DNA of 64,000 nt, taken from the NCBI GenBank assembly GCA_034189325.1, contig JAXHUM010000062.1:1-64000 (forward strand), given 5' to 3'. The position numbers were made by a program, and so were the translations under genes. Positions 53,613 through 61,493 of this stretch are shown one piece after another. The first letter of the stretch is position 1; each line of letters begins with the position of its first letter. The notes beneath the pieces are model-generated. The model was not told the DNA's origin. It ran no database searches and was given only the letters and a program-made list of their open reading frames with translations. The stretch is from JAXHUM01 sp034189325 (GTDB lineage: Bacteria; Desulfobacterota; DSM-4660; Desulfatiglandales; Desulfatiglandaceae).

Positions 53613-54188
53613 ATGGAGGAAAAAAAAGGCAAAAAGAAGTTTACCAGCGCGGACCTGATAAAGAACAGGCAGCTTTTTCGCCACTATCAGTTCACCAATG
53701 AGCAGGTGTTGAAAGGGGCTGAACAATTTGTCGAGCTGGCAGGCTATGAGTTGCTGGAACCCGATTACATGGGGTTTGTTCGACCGGCCCTTCACGCCAA
53801 AAGGAGGGGGGAGGACTTTAGTCATGAGATTGTCGGTGTCACGCGCCAGAACGTCGATGAAGCCCGTGATGGGCTGACGGATCTTCTGTCCATTCAAGCT
53901 GTAACAGAAAGTGTCTTTGACTATGCACTTCTGACCCCTCCCTTAAACGAATATCAGTTCCTTGAGTTTTTCCGGGAGGATAACGGCCGCTGGCTTCGCC
54001 AGATCAATGAGTCCCGTCTCATGATGTGGATGTGTAATCCCGATAAGGAGACGGTTTGGTGTCTTGCTGGTGAGCCGAGGGATAAGACCTTTGAGGACTA
54101 CTTCATCATGAGTCGAGGGGGAGGCATCAGCAATATCAGCAGCTTTATACGGAGCCCCCAAATCTTGCAGGAGCTTGCCGAAGAATAA
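53613..54188 (+). CDS. Unknown conserved-looking protein in the cdh operon (191 aa)
   Basis: This 191-residue protein shows no recognisable family. It is mostly helical and polar with a strong basic N terminus (MEEKKGKKKFTSADLIKNRQ), then EQFVELAGYELLEPDYMGF and a C-terminal RGGGISNISSFIRSPQIL. The middle has PLNEYQFLEFFREDNGRWL, suggesting a folded domain. There are no cysteine clusters. The ribosome site is clean (CGGAGGAAT). It sits between cdhB and the chelatase-I-like ATPase. Close linkage implies a role in complex assembly or as an accessory subunit. Confidence 0.6.
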   Translation: MEEKKGKKKFTSADLIKNRQLFRHYQFTNEQVLKGAEQFVELAGYELLEPDYMGFVRPALHAKRRGEDFSHEIVGVTRQNVDEARDGLTDLLSIQAVTESVFDYALLTPPLNEYQFLEFFREDNGRWLRQINESRLMMWMCNPDKETVWCLAGEPRDKTFEDYFIMSRGGGISNISSFIRSPQILQELAEE

Positions 54189-54203
54189 GAGGAGGACTTT
54201 CAC

Positions 54204-55241
54204 GTGATTGAGGGTTTAAGGGAGGCATTCTTGGCCTCCGTAAAAAAGAATGAGGATCCGCTTTCCGCCATCCTTGGACAGGAAGATTCCAAGCAAAAGA
54301 TCATCGCTTCTCTTCTGGCGGGACATCATATCCTGATAGAAGGTCCACCAGGTGTCGGCAAAACGACTCTGGGAAAACATATAGCCGCGTCTTTACCGCC
54401 GCTCAATGCGGTGAAGAACTGCCCGTATCATTGTGACCCCACATCCCCTGCCTGCCCCACCTGCGGTTCCAAGCTTGCCCATGGGGAGGAACTCCCAACC
54501 GTTGACATTACCGGCGATCGTAGGTTTATACGGATCCAAGGGTCTCCGGACCTGACAGCCGAAGACCTTCTGGGAGATATTGACCCGAGTCAGGCCTTTA
54601 AGTACGGCCCTCAGGACCACCGGGCCTTTACCCCTGGGAAGTTACTCAAAGGGAACAGAGGGATCGTTTTTTTCGACGAACTCAACCGGGTTCCTGAAAG
54701 ACTCCAAAATGCCCTGCTCCAGGTCCTGGAGGAGGGTACCGCCACCATTGGGCCCTATGATGTCGACTACCCGGCCGACTTCATCATGGTGGCTACCATG
54801 AATCCTAAAGAGCATGCCGGCGTTGAGGAACTCTCCGATGTCCTTCTCGATCGCTTCGACGTGGTCAAGATGGGCTACCCTGAATCAGCGGAGAGGGAGA
54901 AAGAGATACTCATGCGATACGGCCTCAGGATCGATAATGTGGAGATCCCCGACGATGTCATAGACTCGATTACGACCCTCGTCCGCGCTACCAGGAAAGA
55001 GCCGTGGAGTATCGAACTCGATCAGGGGGCCAGCGTCCGGGCAGGCCTTGCGCTCTATGAAAACACGCAGGCAGCGGCCTTACTCCGCGGCGAGAAACAG
55101 GCCGGCGTGGATGCCATCCGAAGGGTGGCTATTTCCTCTCTAGCCAGTCGTGTCCGTCCTTCGCCCGAATCCAAGTACTATGACGAGCCCTTTGCCTTGA
55201 TCAATGAGTTGGTATCCGACGTCCTGGGAGACACCGGCTGA
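54204..55241 (+). CDS. Chelatase I-like AAA+ ATPase (BchI/ChlI-type)
   Basis: This 345-residue AAA+ protein is related to magnesium/cobalt chelatase subunit I. Walker A is GPPGVGKT (residues 47-54). A cysteine insertion C-x3-C-x6-C-x2-C (NCPYHCDP...CPTC) follows, then SPDLTAEDLLGDID, Walker B GIVFFDELNR, ATMNPKEH and the chelatase-type LLDRFD. The C-terminal helical lid follows. Such ATPases drive metal insertion with a D/VWA partner. Here that partner is the 56168 gene in the same operon. It starts at GTG after GAGGAGG. It overlaps the CooC gene. Confidence 0.87.
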   Translation: MIEGLREAFLASVKKNEDPLSAILGQEDSKQKIIASLLAGHHILIEGPPGVGKTTLGKHIAASLPPLNAVKNCPYHCDPTSPACPTCGSKLAHGEELPTVDITGDRRFIRIQGSPDLTAEDLLGDIDPSQAFKYGPQDHRAFTPGKLLKGNRGIVFFDELNRVPERLQNALLQVLEEGTATIGPYDVDYPADFIMVATMNPKEHAGVEELSDVLLDRFDVVKMGYPESAEREKEILMRYGLRIDNVEIPDDVIDSITTLVRATRKEPWSIELDQGASVRAGLALYENTQAAALLRGEKQAGVDAIRRVAISSLASRVRPSPESKYYDEPFALINELVSDVLGDTG

Positions 55242-56026
55242 TGTCGACCATGTTCAACAAGGGCTTCACCATCGCCGTCTCAGGCAAGGGAGGTGTGGGA
55301 AAGACAAACATCTGCGCCCTGCTGATCAGGTGTTTGTCTCGAATCGGCAGTGTCCTGGCTGTTGATGCCGATCCAGATTCAAACCTGCCCCATGCCTTGG
55401 GTGTGACGGTGAGAAGAGACGTAGGAGGTGTGCGAGAAAAGGTTCTCAGTCTCCCTCCCCGGAGCCTCGAAGGCAAGACCAGGGCAAAACAAGAGATCCT
55501 CGAACAGGAGCTGGCCGATATTGCCGATGAAACGGATGATTTCGATATTGTGGTCATGGGGCAGCCTGAAGGGGAGGGATGTTACTGCGCCGTAAACCAT
55601 ATCCTTCGACAGATTATTGATACAAGGTCCGGCAGCTATGATTACACGGTTATCGATTGTGAGGCCGGTCTCGAGCACATGAGCCGGCGTACGACGAGGG
55701 ATGTGGATATCCTTGTGGTATTTTCCGACCCCACTGTCAATGGTCTGCAAACCGCCAAGAGGGTAGGGGATCTTGCCACGGGTCTTCGGATCGACTTCGG
55801 CACTGTCATGGTTGTTGCCAACAAAGTGACACCGGAGGCAGAGCCTCTTTTATTGGATAGGGCGAAAGAGATTGGTGTCGAAATAGCCGCTACCATCCCC
55901 TATGATGATCAGATTTCCCTTTTCGACATATCAGGACGTCCTATTTGGGAGCTGCCCGAAGAATCTGCGGCCTCTTTGGCAGCCGCTGAATTATGCAGGA
56001 AGATCTTTCAGTTATTAAATAATTGA
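55241..56026 (+). CDS. cooC: CooC-type ATPase for nickel insertion (MinD/SIMIBI family)
   Basis: This 261-residue P-loop ATPase has the deviant Walker A SGKGGVGKTN (residues 14-23), VDADPDSNLPHALG and VNHIL. It also has the metal-binding C114-Y-C116 pair, the nickel-binding CxC of CooC proteins that load nickel into CO dehydrogenase. VIDCEAGLEHMSRRT is the switch II segment. The length is normal. Its presence strongly supports a nickel enzyme in this operon. It overlaps the end of the chelatase-I-like gene by one base (TGATG). Confidence 0.9.
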   Translation: MSTMFNKGFTIAVSGKGGVGKTNICALLIRCLSRIGSVLAVDADPDSNLPHALGVTVRRDVGGVREKVLSLPPRSLEGKTRAKQEILEQELADIADETDDFDIVVMGQPEGEGCYCAVNHILRQIIDTRSGSYDYTVIDCEAGLEHMSRRTTRDVDILVVFSDPTVNGLQTAKRVGDLATGLRIDFGTVMVVANKVTPEAEPLLLDRAKEIGVEIAATIPYDDQISLFDISGRPIWELPEESAASLAAAELCRKIFQLLNN

Positions 56027-56050
56027 TATCGCCTTAGAAGTGATGAGAGA

Positions 56051-56065
56051 GGGCCTCGTAGGCCC
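56051..56065 (+). promoter_or_regulatory. Hairpin in the cooC-chelatase D intergenic gap
   Basis: GGGCCT-CGT-AGGCCC (6-bp perfect stem, 3-base loop) lies in the 141-bp gap before the chelatase-D-like gene. No T-run follows, so it may be a processing or attenuation element within the operon rather than a terminator. Confidence 0.4.
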
Positions 56066-56167
56066 CGAAAGGATGTCTCAGGGGTCTTTTCATAAGTCCC
56101 TTCTTCATCTGGCGTGCCGGTGAATCCCGGATTTTTTTATACGGTACCGAACCGAAGGAGCTGGAAT

Positions 56168-58369
56168 GTGATTCGAGACGAGGTGATGGCCGGCCTTGAG
56201 GAGATAGGCCGGGAGAGGTTTGTGGACTCGGTTTTTTCCGGCTTTCGAGGAGTCGAAGAGGCCAAGGAATCCCTGATTGCCGGCCTGTGCAGCGGGCACA
56301 ACATGATGATTCTCGGCCCTCCCGGCTGCGGCAAGACAACAATGGCCAACCGTATCGCCTCTATTCTCGGTGATATCGAGGTCGTGTCCGGGTGTCCGCT
56401 CAACTGCGCCCCTGAAAAGGCCGATTGTCCCTGGTGCAAAGAGACCGAGAATCAGGGGGCGGAGAGGAAGACCGAGACACTCGCCGCTGCAAAGCGGATC
56501 AAGAAGGTCCAGGGGAGCGCCGAACTGGTTCCTCAGGATATCATCGGGGATCTGGACCCTGAGGCGATTTTCACCTATGGGCTCCATTCTCCCGCCGCCT
56601 ATGTGCCCGGCAAACTCATTCGGGCCAACCGCGGGGTGCTTCTGGTAGATTTTATCGATCGCATTCCCGAGAGGGTACTCAACACCATGCTCTATGCCCT
56701 GGGAGGGGGCACGGTGAGCATTGGTGCCTTTGAAGAATCAATAGACCTGGATGTTTTGGTGATTGCCACCGGTAGTGAAAGGTCGCTGTCAGCCATGCCC
56801 CTCGATCTTGTCGATTGTTTTGATGTGGTCACGCTCCAATACCCTTCCGAGGAGGATGCCGAGAAGGGGATAGTCCTCGACATGGCCGGGAAGACACTGC
56901 CTATCTCCACCCTGGACAGGGTTGTGGAGATCTCCTGTCACACCCGGACACACAGCGAGGTGCTGAGGGGGGCCTCCACAAGGGGCACCATCAAATATGC
57001 CGAGCTTGCCTCCTCCCTTAACGAAGCAGGTCACCTTGATGAGGAGGCAATGCTCCGCACTGCCGCTCTCGTCACCCTTCCTCACCGGCTCCAACTCACC
57101 CCCGATCTGGACCTCATGGGCAAAAGAGAGGAGATCGTCAACGAGATTCTCGATGAGGTCTTCGAGGTGAGAGAGGATAGTGAAGACCTGGTTTCTTTCT
57201 CCGCCGAAGATATCATGTCCCTGGTAGAGGAGATTGCGAGAGAGGATCACTTCCGCAAACCCCTTAAGTATGGCGCCTTTGATCTTCTACTGCGGAGGGT
57301 GCGAAAGTTTCCGGAATCCAAGCTCGCCCAGGCCATGAAGAAGACCATGGAACGCCTTCAGGAGATGTATCCTGAACGCTTCAAACTGGACAATGTGACC
57401 CATGAGCTTTTAGTGGAGATTGAAGACACAAGGAAGATGAGAGAGCGCATGGCCAGACTCTCTGCAGAGCTTGAAGAGGAGGCCCTGGCTGAAACGCTGG
57501 CCTTTTTGGAGGAGAAGAGGATCCTGGATAGGGGCCAGGGCGGGTGGGAGATTTCCCGTCGAAGCATCAGCCTCCTCCTTCAGAGGCTCACCCCCAAGTC
57601 CTGGGAAAGGTCCAACTACTATACCTATGGCAAGCACGCGACAGGCAAGAAGCTGACCCTGGGTGAGGGGAAGGTGCTGGGCACCCGAAAGTACCGGTTC
57701 GGCGATAGGTACCGGGATGTCTCCTTTAAGGACACGATCAGGCAGACAATCCACAACCGCCGTCGGCAGGTGACAAGAGAGGACATCATGGTCACCACCA
57801 AGGATATCCGGGCCAAACTTGACATTATTCTGGCCATGGATTTATCGGGTACGATGCGCCAATTGGAGAAGCTATGGTACGCCAAAGAGAGCGCCATTGT
57901 CCTGGCCTTGGCCTGTGCCCAATACGGCGATAGAGTGGGCGTGGTCTCTTTTTCCAATCTGGCCGATGTGGTGGTGGACATCACCGGCAGCCCACATCTT
58001 TTGACCGAAAGGGTGGTGGATCTCGACCTCCATGAAAACGCTTTTACCAACATCGGTTATGCTATCCTCAAGGCAAATCAGGTTTTCAGCCGTCATCGTC
58101 GTTCGAGGGCGAACCAGCATATCATTCTGATCTCCGACGGCGATGCCACCGCTCCTCATCCATCCCCACAAAAGTACGCCCTGAGGGAGGCAGCCAAGGC
58201 AGCCAAAAACGGGATCACTATCTCCTGCGTCTGTATTAATCAGGAGTCGACCGATCCTGAACTGATGCGAAGGATATCTCGCATCGGCAAAGGTCGCACA
58301 TATGTGATCGGGCCCGAAGGAATGGCCAACGCCCTTTTGGATGAGCATATGGCAGCCAACATCGGGTGA
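56168..58369 (+). CDS. Chelatase D-like AAA/VWA fusion protein
   Basis: This 733-residue protein has an N-terminal AAA+ domain (about residues 1-300) with Walker A GPPGCGKTT and the same C-x3-C-x6-C-x2-C insertion as the partner at 54204. The Walker B second acidic residue is missing (LLVDFIDR rather than DE). A long helical linker (about 330-550) precedes a C-terminal VWA domain (about 555-733) with MIDAS DLSGTM and SDGDAT. This is the layout of chelatase subunit D, the non-hydrolysing partner of I. GTG 56168 has AGGAG 6 bp upstream; the alternative at 56114 has none. It probably works with the ATPase at 54204 to insert a metal. Confidence 0.87.
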   Translation: MIRDEVMAGLEEIGRERFVDSVFSGFRGVEEAKESLIAGLCSGHNMMILGPPGCGKTTMANRIASILGDIEVVSGCPLNCAPEKADCPWCKETENQGAERKTETLAAAKRIKKVQGSAELVPQDIIGDLDPEAIFTYGLHSPAAYVPGKLIRANRGVLLVDFIDRIPERVLNTMLYALGGGTVSIGAFEESIDLDVLVIATGSERSLSAMPLDLVDCFDVVTLQYPSEEDAEKGIVLDMAGKTLPISTLDRVVEISCHTRTHSEVLRGASTRGTIKYAELASSLNEAGHLDEEAMLRTAALVTLPHRLQLTPDLDLMGKREEIVNEILDEVFEVREDSEDLVSFSAEDIMSLVEEIAREDHFRKPLKYGAFDLLLRRVRKFPESKLAQAMKKTMERLQEMYPERFKLDNVTHELLVEIEDTRKMRERMARLSAELEEEALAETLAFLEEKRILDRGQGGWEISRRSISLLLQRLTPKSWERSNYYTYGKHATGKKLTLGEGKVLGTRKYRFGDRYRDVSFKDTIRQTIHNRRRQVTREDIMVTTKDIRAKLDIILAMDLSGTMRQLEKLWYAKESAIVLALACAQYGDRVGVVSFSNLADVVVDITGSPHLLTERVVDLDLHENAFTNIGYAILKANQVFSRHRRSRANQHIILISDGDATAPHPSPQKYALREAAKAAKNGITISCVCINQESTDPELMRRISRIGKGRTYVIGPEGMANALLDEHMAANIG

Positions 58370-58486
58370 TGTGCGACGATATATCAAAGACATCCCGTGG
58401 CGAAGCAGCAAAACACAAGAGACAAGACTCTTGAAATTGAGGGTTTTGCATGAAATCAGGATAGGGAAAAAGAGGGCAGGTTTCAC

Positions 58487-59710
58487 ATGACAGAAGTGGA
58501 GATAGCCTGTACTGCTTGCGCGTGCCTCTGTGATGATACCAGGGTGGAGATTGAGGCGGGCGAGGTTGTCCGGATTGAGAACGCCTGCATCAAAGGCGCG
58601 GCCCTTATCCGGGCAGTGGCCGATCCCAAGCGTCGGTGTCCCTCCATGATAAGGGGCCGTAAGGTTTCTTTTGAACGGGCCTTTGAAGAGGCCGACCATC
58701 TCCTCAGGGGGGCGAAAAACCCACTGATTTTCGGCCTGGACACCTCTACTCTGGAGGCCCAGGGGTTGGGGGTTGAACTGGCGCGGGCCTTGGGAGCCAC
58801 GATTGATGACACCTCCTCGTTCTGCCAGGGAGGTCTGGTAGAGCATATTCTAAAGGGGGACCTTCCTTCCTGTTCCCTCACGGATGTGCGGGATTCATCC
58901 GACCTGATGATATACTGGGGGTCCAACGCGCACCATTCTCATCCCAGGCATCTTTCACACTATACCTATTATCCCCGAGACCAGTACAGCGAGGCCGGGT
59001 GGATACCTCAGGTTACAATGATCTCCGTCGAAGTGAGGGACACAGAAACCACGTCTCTCTGTTTTCCTCGTTTTATTATACGACCGGGCCATGACAAAGA
59101 CTTGATTGGTAGACTCGTGGAAACGTTGCGTGGCCGAGAGGATACGGAAAAAGAATTTGCCGAGCACTTAAGAAGGGCTCGCTTCTGTGTCATCTTTGCC
59201 GGGCTGGGTCTGACATATGGACTGGACAACGATTTTTCGCCCTTGATCGAACTGGCATCAGAAATAGGACGGTCAGCACGAGTGGCCGTTATACCCATGG
59301 TAGGGCACTTCAACATGCGGGGTTTCAATCATTCCCTTTATAAGGCGACCGGATATGTCAACAGGGTCGGCTTTTCCAACGGCGTGAACCATGGCGAATC
59401 ATTCTCCTTTCTGGGACAGGCCAGGGACAGGGCCCCCGACTGTCTGATGATAGTCGGGTCTGATCCCTTTTCGAGTCTCCCTCAAGTGGTCATGAAAAAC
59501 CTCCTTGATCTCCCCATCGTCTGCCTGGACCCTTTTCCGACCGCTACCACAAAAGCGGCAACCGTCGTCTTGGGGACGGCAGCATCAGGGATCGAAGTTG
59601 GAGGACATGCCATACGCATGGATGGTGAGAAAGTAGAACTCGGATCACTTTTTGATACGATCCGACCGAGTGATGAAGTGATTCTCAAAAGGCTTTTGGA
59701 AGGGGTATGA
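58487..59710 (+). CDS. FwdB-like molybdo/tungstopterin subunit (formylmethanofuran dehydrogenase family) with altered active site
   Basis: This 407-residue protein resembles FwdB/FmdB, the CO2-reducing tungsten/molybdenum subunit. It has an N-terminal 4Fe-4S motif (CTACACLCDD, residues 8-17), C34 as fourth ligand, then SSFCQGG (C113 as probable metal ligand, Q114 where FwdB has His), GSNAHHSHPRH, and GFSNGVNHGESFSFL (residues 295-309, Asn at the position where FwdB has Arg). The length is typical (about 400-430). The absence of both catalytic His and Arg suggests a changed reaction. The stop overlaps the next gene (ATGA). No FwdA or FwdC is adjacent. Confidence 0.83.
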   Translation: MTEVEIACTACACLCDDTRVEIEAGEVVRIENACIKGAALIRAVADPKRRCPSMIRGRKVSFERAFEEADHLLRGAKNPLIFGLDTSTLEAQGLGVELARALGATIDDTSSFCQGGLVEHILKGDLPSCSLTDVRDSSDLMIYWGSNAHHSHPRHLSHYTYYPRDQYSEAGWIPQVTMISVEVRDTETTSLCFPRFIIRPGHDKDLIGRLVETLRGREDTEKEFAEHLRRARFCVIFAGLGLTYGLDNDFSPLIELASEIGRSARVAVIPMVGHFNMRGFNHSLYKATGYVNRVGFSNGVNHGESFSFLGQARDRAPDCLMIVGSDPFSSLPQVVMKNLLDLPIVCLDPFPTATTKAATVVLGTAASGIEVGGHAIRMDGEKVELGSLFDTIRPSDEVILKRLLEGV

Positions 59711-60069
59711 GTGAAATAGCGCTCATTGTCGTGACCTATCGTGATGTCTTCCTCTGGACTGCCAAGCTCAAGGGAGAAAAGGCAGAAGATCTGCAGAAAC
59801 GTTCGGCCCTGGTGAAACTCTCGTCTGAAGATTTACAGGCCCTTGGGACCTCATCCGGAAGGCCGGTGAAATTGAAAAGCGATTCCGGAGAGGTTGTGGT
59901 GCGTGCCGAGGGGGATAGCGCTTGTCCCAAGGGCATCGCTTTTATGCCGCTGAGCCCCTATGTCGCCAAGTTGGCCGGCTATGACGGAACACGATACAAA
60001 TTGCCCGATTTCAAAAGAATACAGGTCTTGGTGGAATCAACGGAGAATCCAATCTCCCCGCTTGAGTGA
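59707..60069 (+). CDS. FwdD-like molybdopterin dinucleotide-binding subunit
   Basis: This 120-residue protein corresponds to the C-terminal molybdopterin-binding beta-barrel (MopB_CT) that in formylmethanofuran dehydrogenase is the separate subunit FwdD. Visible are ALVKLSSEDLQALG, the PVKLKSDSGEVVVRA segment and CPKGIAFMPLSPYVAKL (quoted in parts). It overlaps fwdB-like by 4 bp and would complete the pterin site of that subunit. Confidence 0.8.
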   Translation: MSEIALIVVTYRDVFLWTAKLKGEKAEDLQKRSALVKLSSEDLQALGTSSGRPVKLKSDSGEVVVRAEGDSACPKGIAFMPLSPYVAKLAGYDGTRYKLPDFKRIQVLVESTENPISPLE

Positions 60070-60094
60070 TTTCTTGATTGAATGAGGAGCGCCA

Positions 60095-60568
60095 TTGGCC
60101 AAGAAAAATCGCTTGCAACCACTCCAGATCAACCAACTCCTGCCCCGGACCAATTGCAAGGAGTGTGGATGTCTCACCTGCATGGCCTTTGCTTTCGGAC
60201 TGATCTCCAGGGAGAAGCATCTTGAGGACTGCCCTTACCTTCAGACTGAAGAGTTCCGATCCTCATGGGAGACACTACAAGAGGCCTTTGGTGGCGAGGG
60301 CGTCCTGAAGGAGCAGGGGCTTCTCATTGAAAAGGCCAAGTGTAACGGCTGTGGTGATTGCGTTGTTGTCTGTCAGAAAGCCATCACCTCCCTTGTGTTT
60401 CAGGGAAATATTGTCAAAAGGCAGGATGTGCCGCCGGTACTGGGCATTGTTGACGGATCGGTGGATGTCATCAACTGGTCAAGCTGCAAAAGGGCCATGG
60501 ACTCTCCTGAGCAGTGCCGTGTGTGCGAGGACAAATGTCCGTTCGGCGCTCTGGAGCTGGTGAGGTGA
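60095..60568 (+). CDS. Fe-S protein with CdhE-type N-terminal motif and ferredoxin domain
   Basis: This 157-residue protein has an N-terminal NCKECGCLTCMAFAFG with a distal C (CPYL), the C-x2-C-x4-C-x16-C motif of the 4Fe-4S domain at the N terminus of CdhE/AcsC and RnfB. It then has a ferredoxin-type CNGCGDCVVVCQ (about residues 87-98) and a C-terminal CRVCEDKCPFGA. There is no corrinoid-binding domain. It starts at TTG after GAGGAG. It may pass electrons to or from the fwd-like or cdh-like subunits, or stand in for the missing CdhE N-terminal module. FwdF/FwdG-like electron carrier is an alternative. Confidence 0.8.
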   Translation: MAKKNRLQPLQINQLLPRTNCKECGCLTCMAFAFGLISREKHLEDCPYLQTEEFRSSWETLQEAFGGEGVLKEQGLLIEKAKCNGCGDCVVVCQKAITSLVFQGNIVKRQDVPPVLGIVDGSVDVINWSSCKRAMDSPEQCRVCEDKCPFGALELVR

Positions 60569-60572
60569 ATGA

Positions 60573-61349
60573 GTGGCGACCGTTGAAGAGATCAATAAGG
60601 CCTTTGCTGAGAAGGGCGTGCACATCGAGCTTCCTATTGATGGGTCCTTTGAGGTCAAGAAGGTGGATATCCTAGAGAAAAAAAGTATCCCTGGAATGGT
60701 CGGAGTCCTCTTGAACGTGGTCTTCGTAAATGAACGAGGAAGGCAGGTCAAGGACGTCTTTTATTGTGAAGGGACAGTCACGAGGGAAAAGAAGAAGGAA
60801 GATCCGAAGATTCGAGAACCCCTTAAGGACCGATTTCTGCCACTGAGGAAAGTCTGGGCGTTTGACAACAGGGAGGAGGCAAGGGCCTACGTTCAGGAAG
60901 CCCTTACCCATCTTCTTCAGGACAAAGGATATGAGCCCCGAAAGAGGCATGGGGCGGATGCCTACTTCGAGAAGAGAGGACGGGGAATCTTCCTCAACTT
61001 TGTGGTGTGCTGCAACCAGGAGGCCCTGAAAGGGGCTTCAGAGTTGGTGGAGATGAGGCGCAAACATGGGGCGAGCGCCGACTACGGCTTGGTCGTACTT
61101 GCCTTCCAGGAATCGCTGGGGGTACCTTTGCGGAAGCAGGAGATATGGATCTCTCGCAATGTAGAGTTCCTTTCTTCGCACCGTATCGGAGTCTACGCCG
61201 TGGACAACAAAGACCCGAATCGGGTCTATTCCTTTACCATCTACCCCAGGGCCAGAGAATTGATACAGTACTTCGTCGTCACCACCCCACAGTGGTCACT
61301 GGTGCGCTCTCGATACGTGGCGAACAGGGGAAAGCAGGAAAAAACTTAA
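60573..61349 (+). CDS. Unknown protein, last gene of the cdh-like operon (258 aa)
   Basis: No family is recognised for this 258-residue protein. The N-terminal half (residues 1-130) is charged, while the C-terminal half has a compact alpha/beta look (FEKRGRGIFLNFVVCC; GLVVLAFQESLGVPLRKQEIW; SSHRIGVYAVDN; FTIYPRARELIQYFVV, in separate stretches). Only two adjacent Cys (VCC) are present. It starts at GTG, with GAGGTGA at the right distance, 4 bp after the Fe-S gene, and therefore clearly belongs to the operon. No terminator was seen after it. Confidence 0.6.
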   Translation: MATVEEINKAFAEKGVHIELPIDGSFEVKKVDILEKKSIPGMVGVLLNVVFVNERGRQVKDVFYCEGTVTREKKKEDPKIREPLKDRFLPLRKVWAFDNREEARAYVQEALTHLLQDKGYEPRKRHGADAYFEKRGRGIFLNFVVCCNQEALKGASELVEMRRKHGASADYGLVVLAFQESLGVPLRKQEIWISRNVEFLSSHRIGVYAVDNKDPNRVYSFTIYPRARELIQYFVVTTPQWSLVRSRYVANRGKQEKT

Positions 61350-61493
61350 TCGCCACAGTAAAGGTAGATGATCAAAGGCAATAACCCCGATAAATGCTCC
61401 TACACTTATAATCCTCCACCGTGTCGACAAAAAGTTTTTCAATTGTCCGATCTAAACCCTCCTTTCAAACTAAAATGGTTGACAACTTATAGT

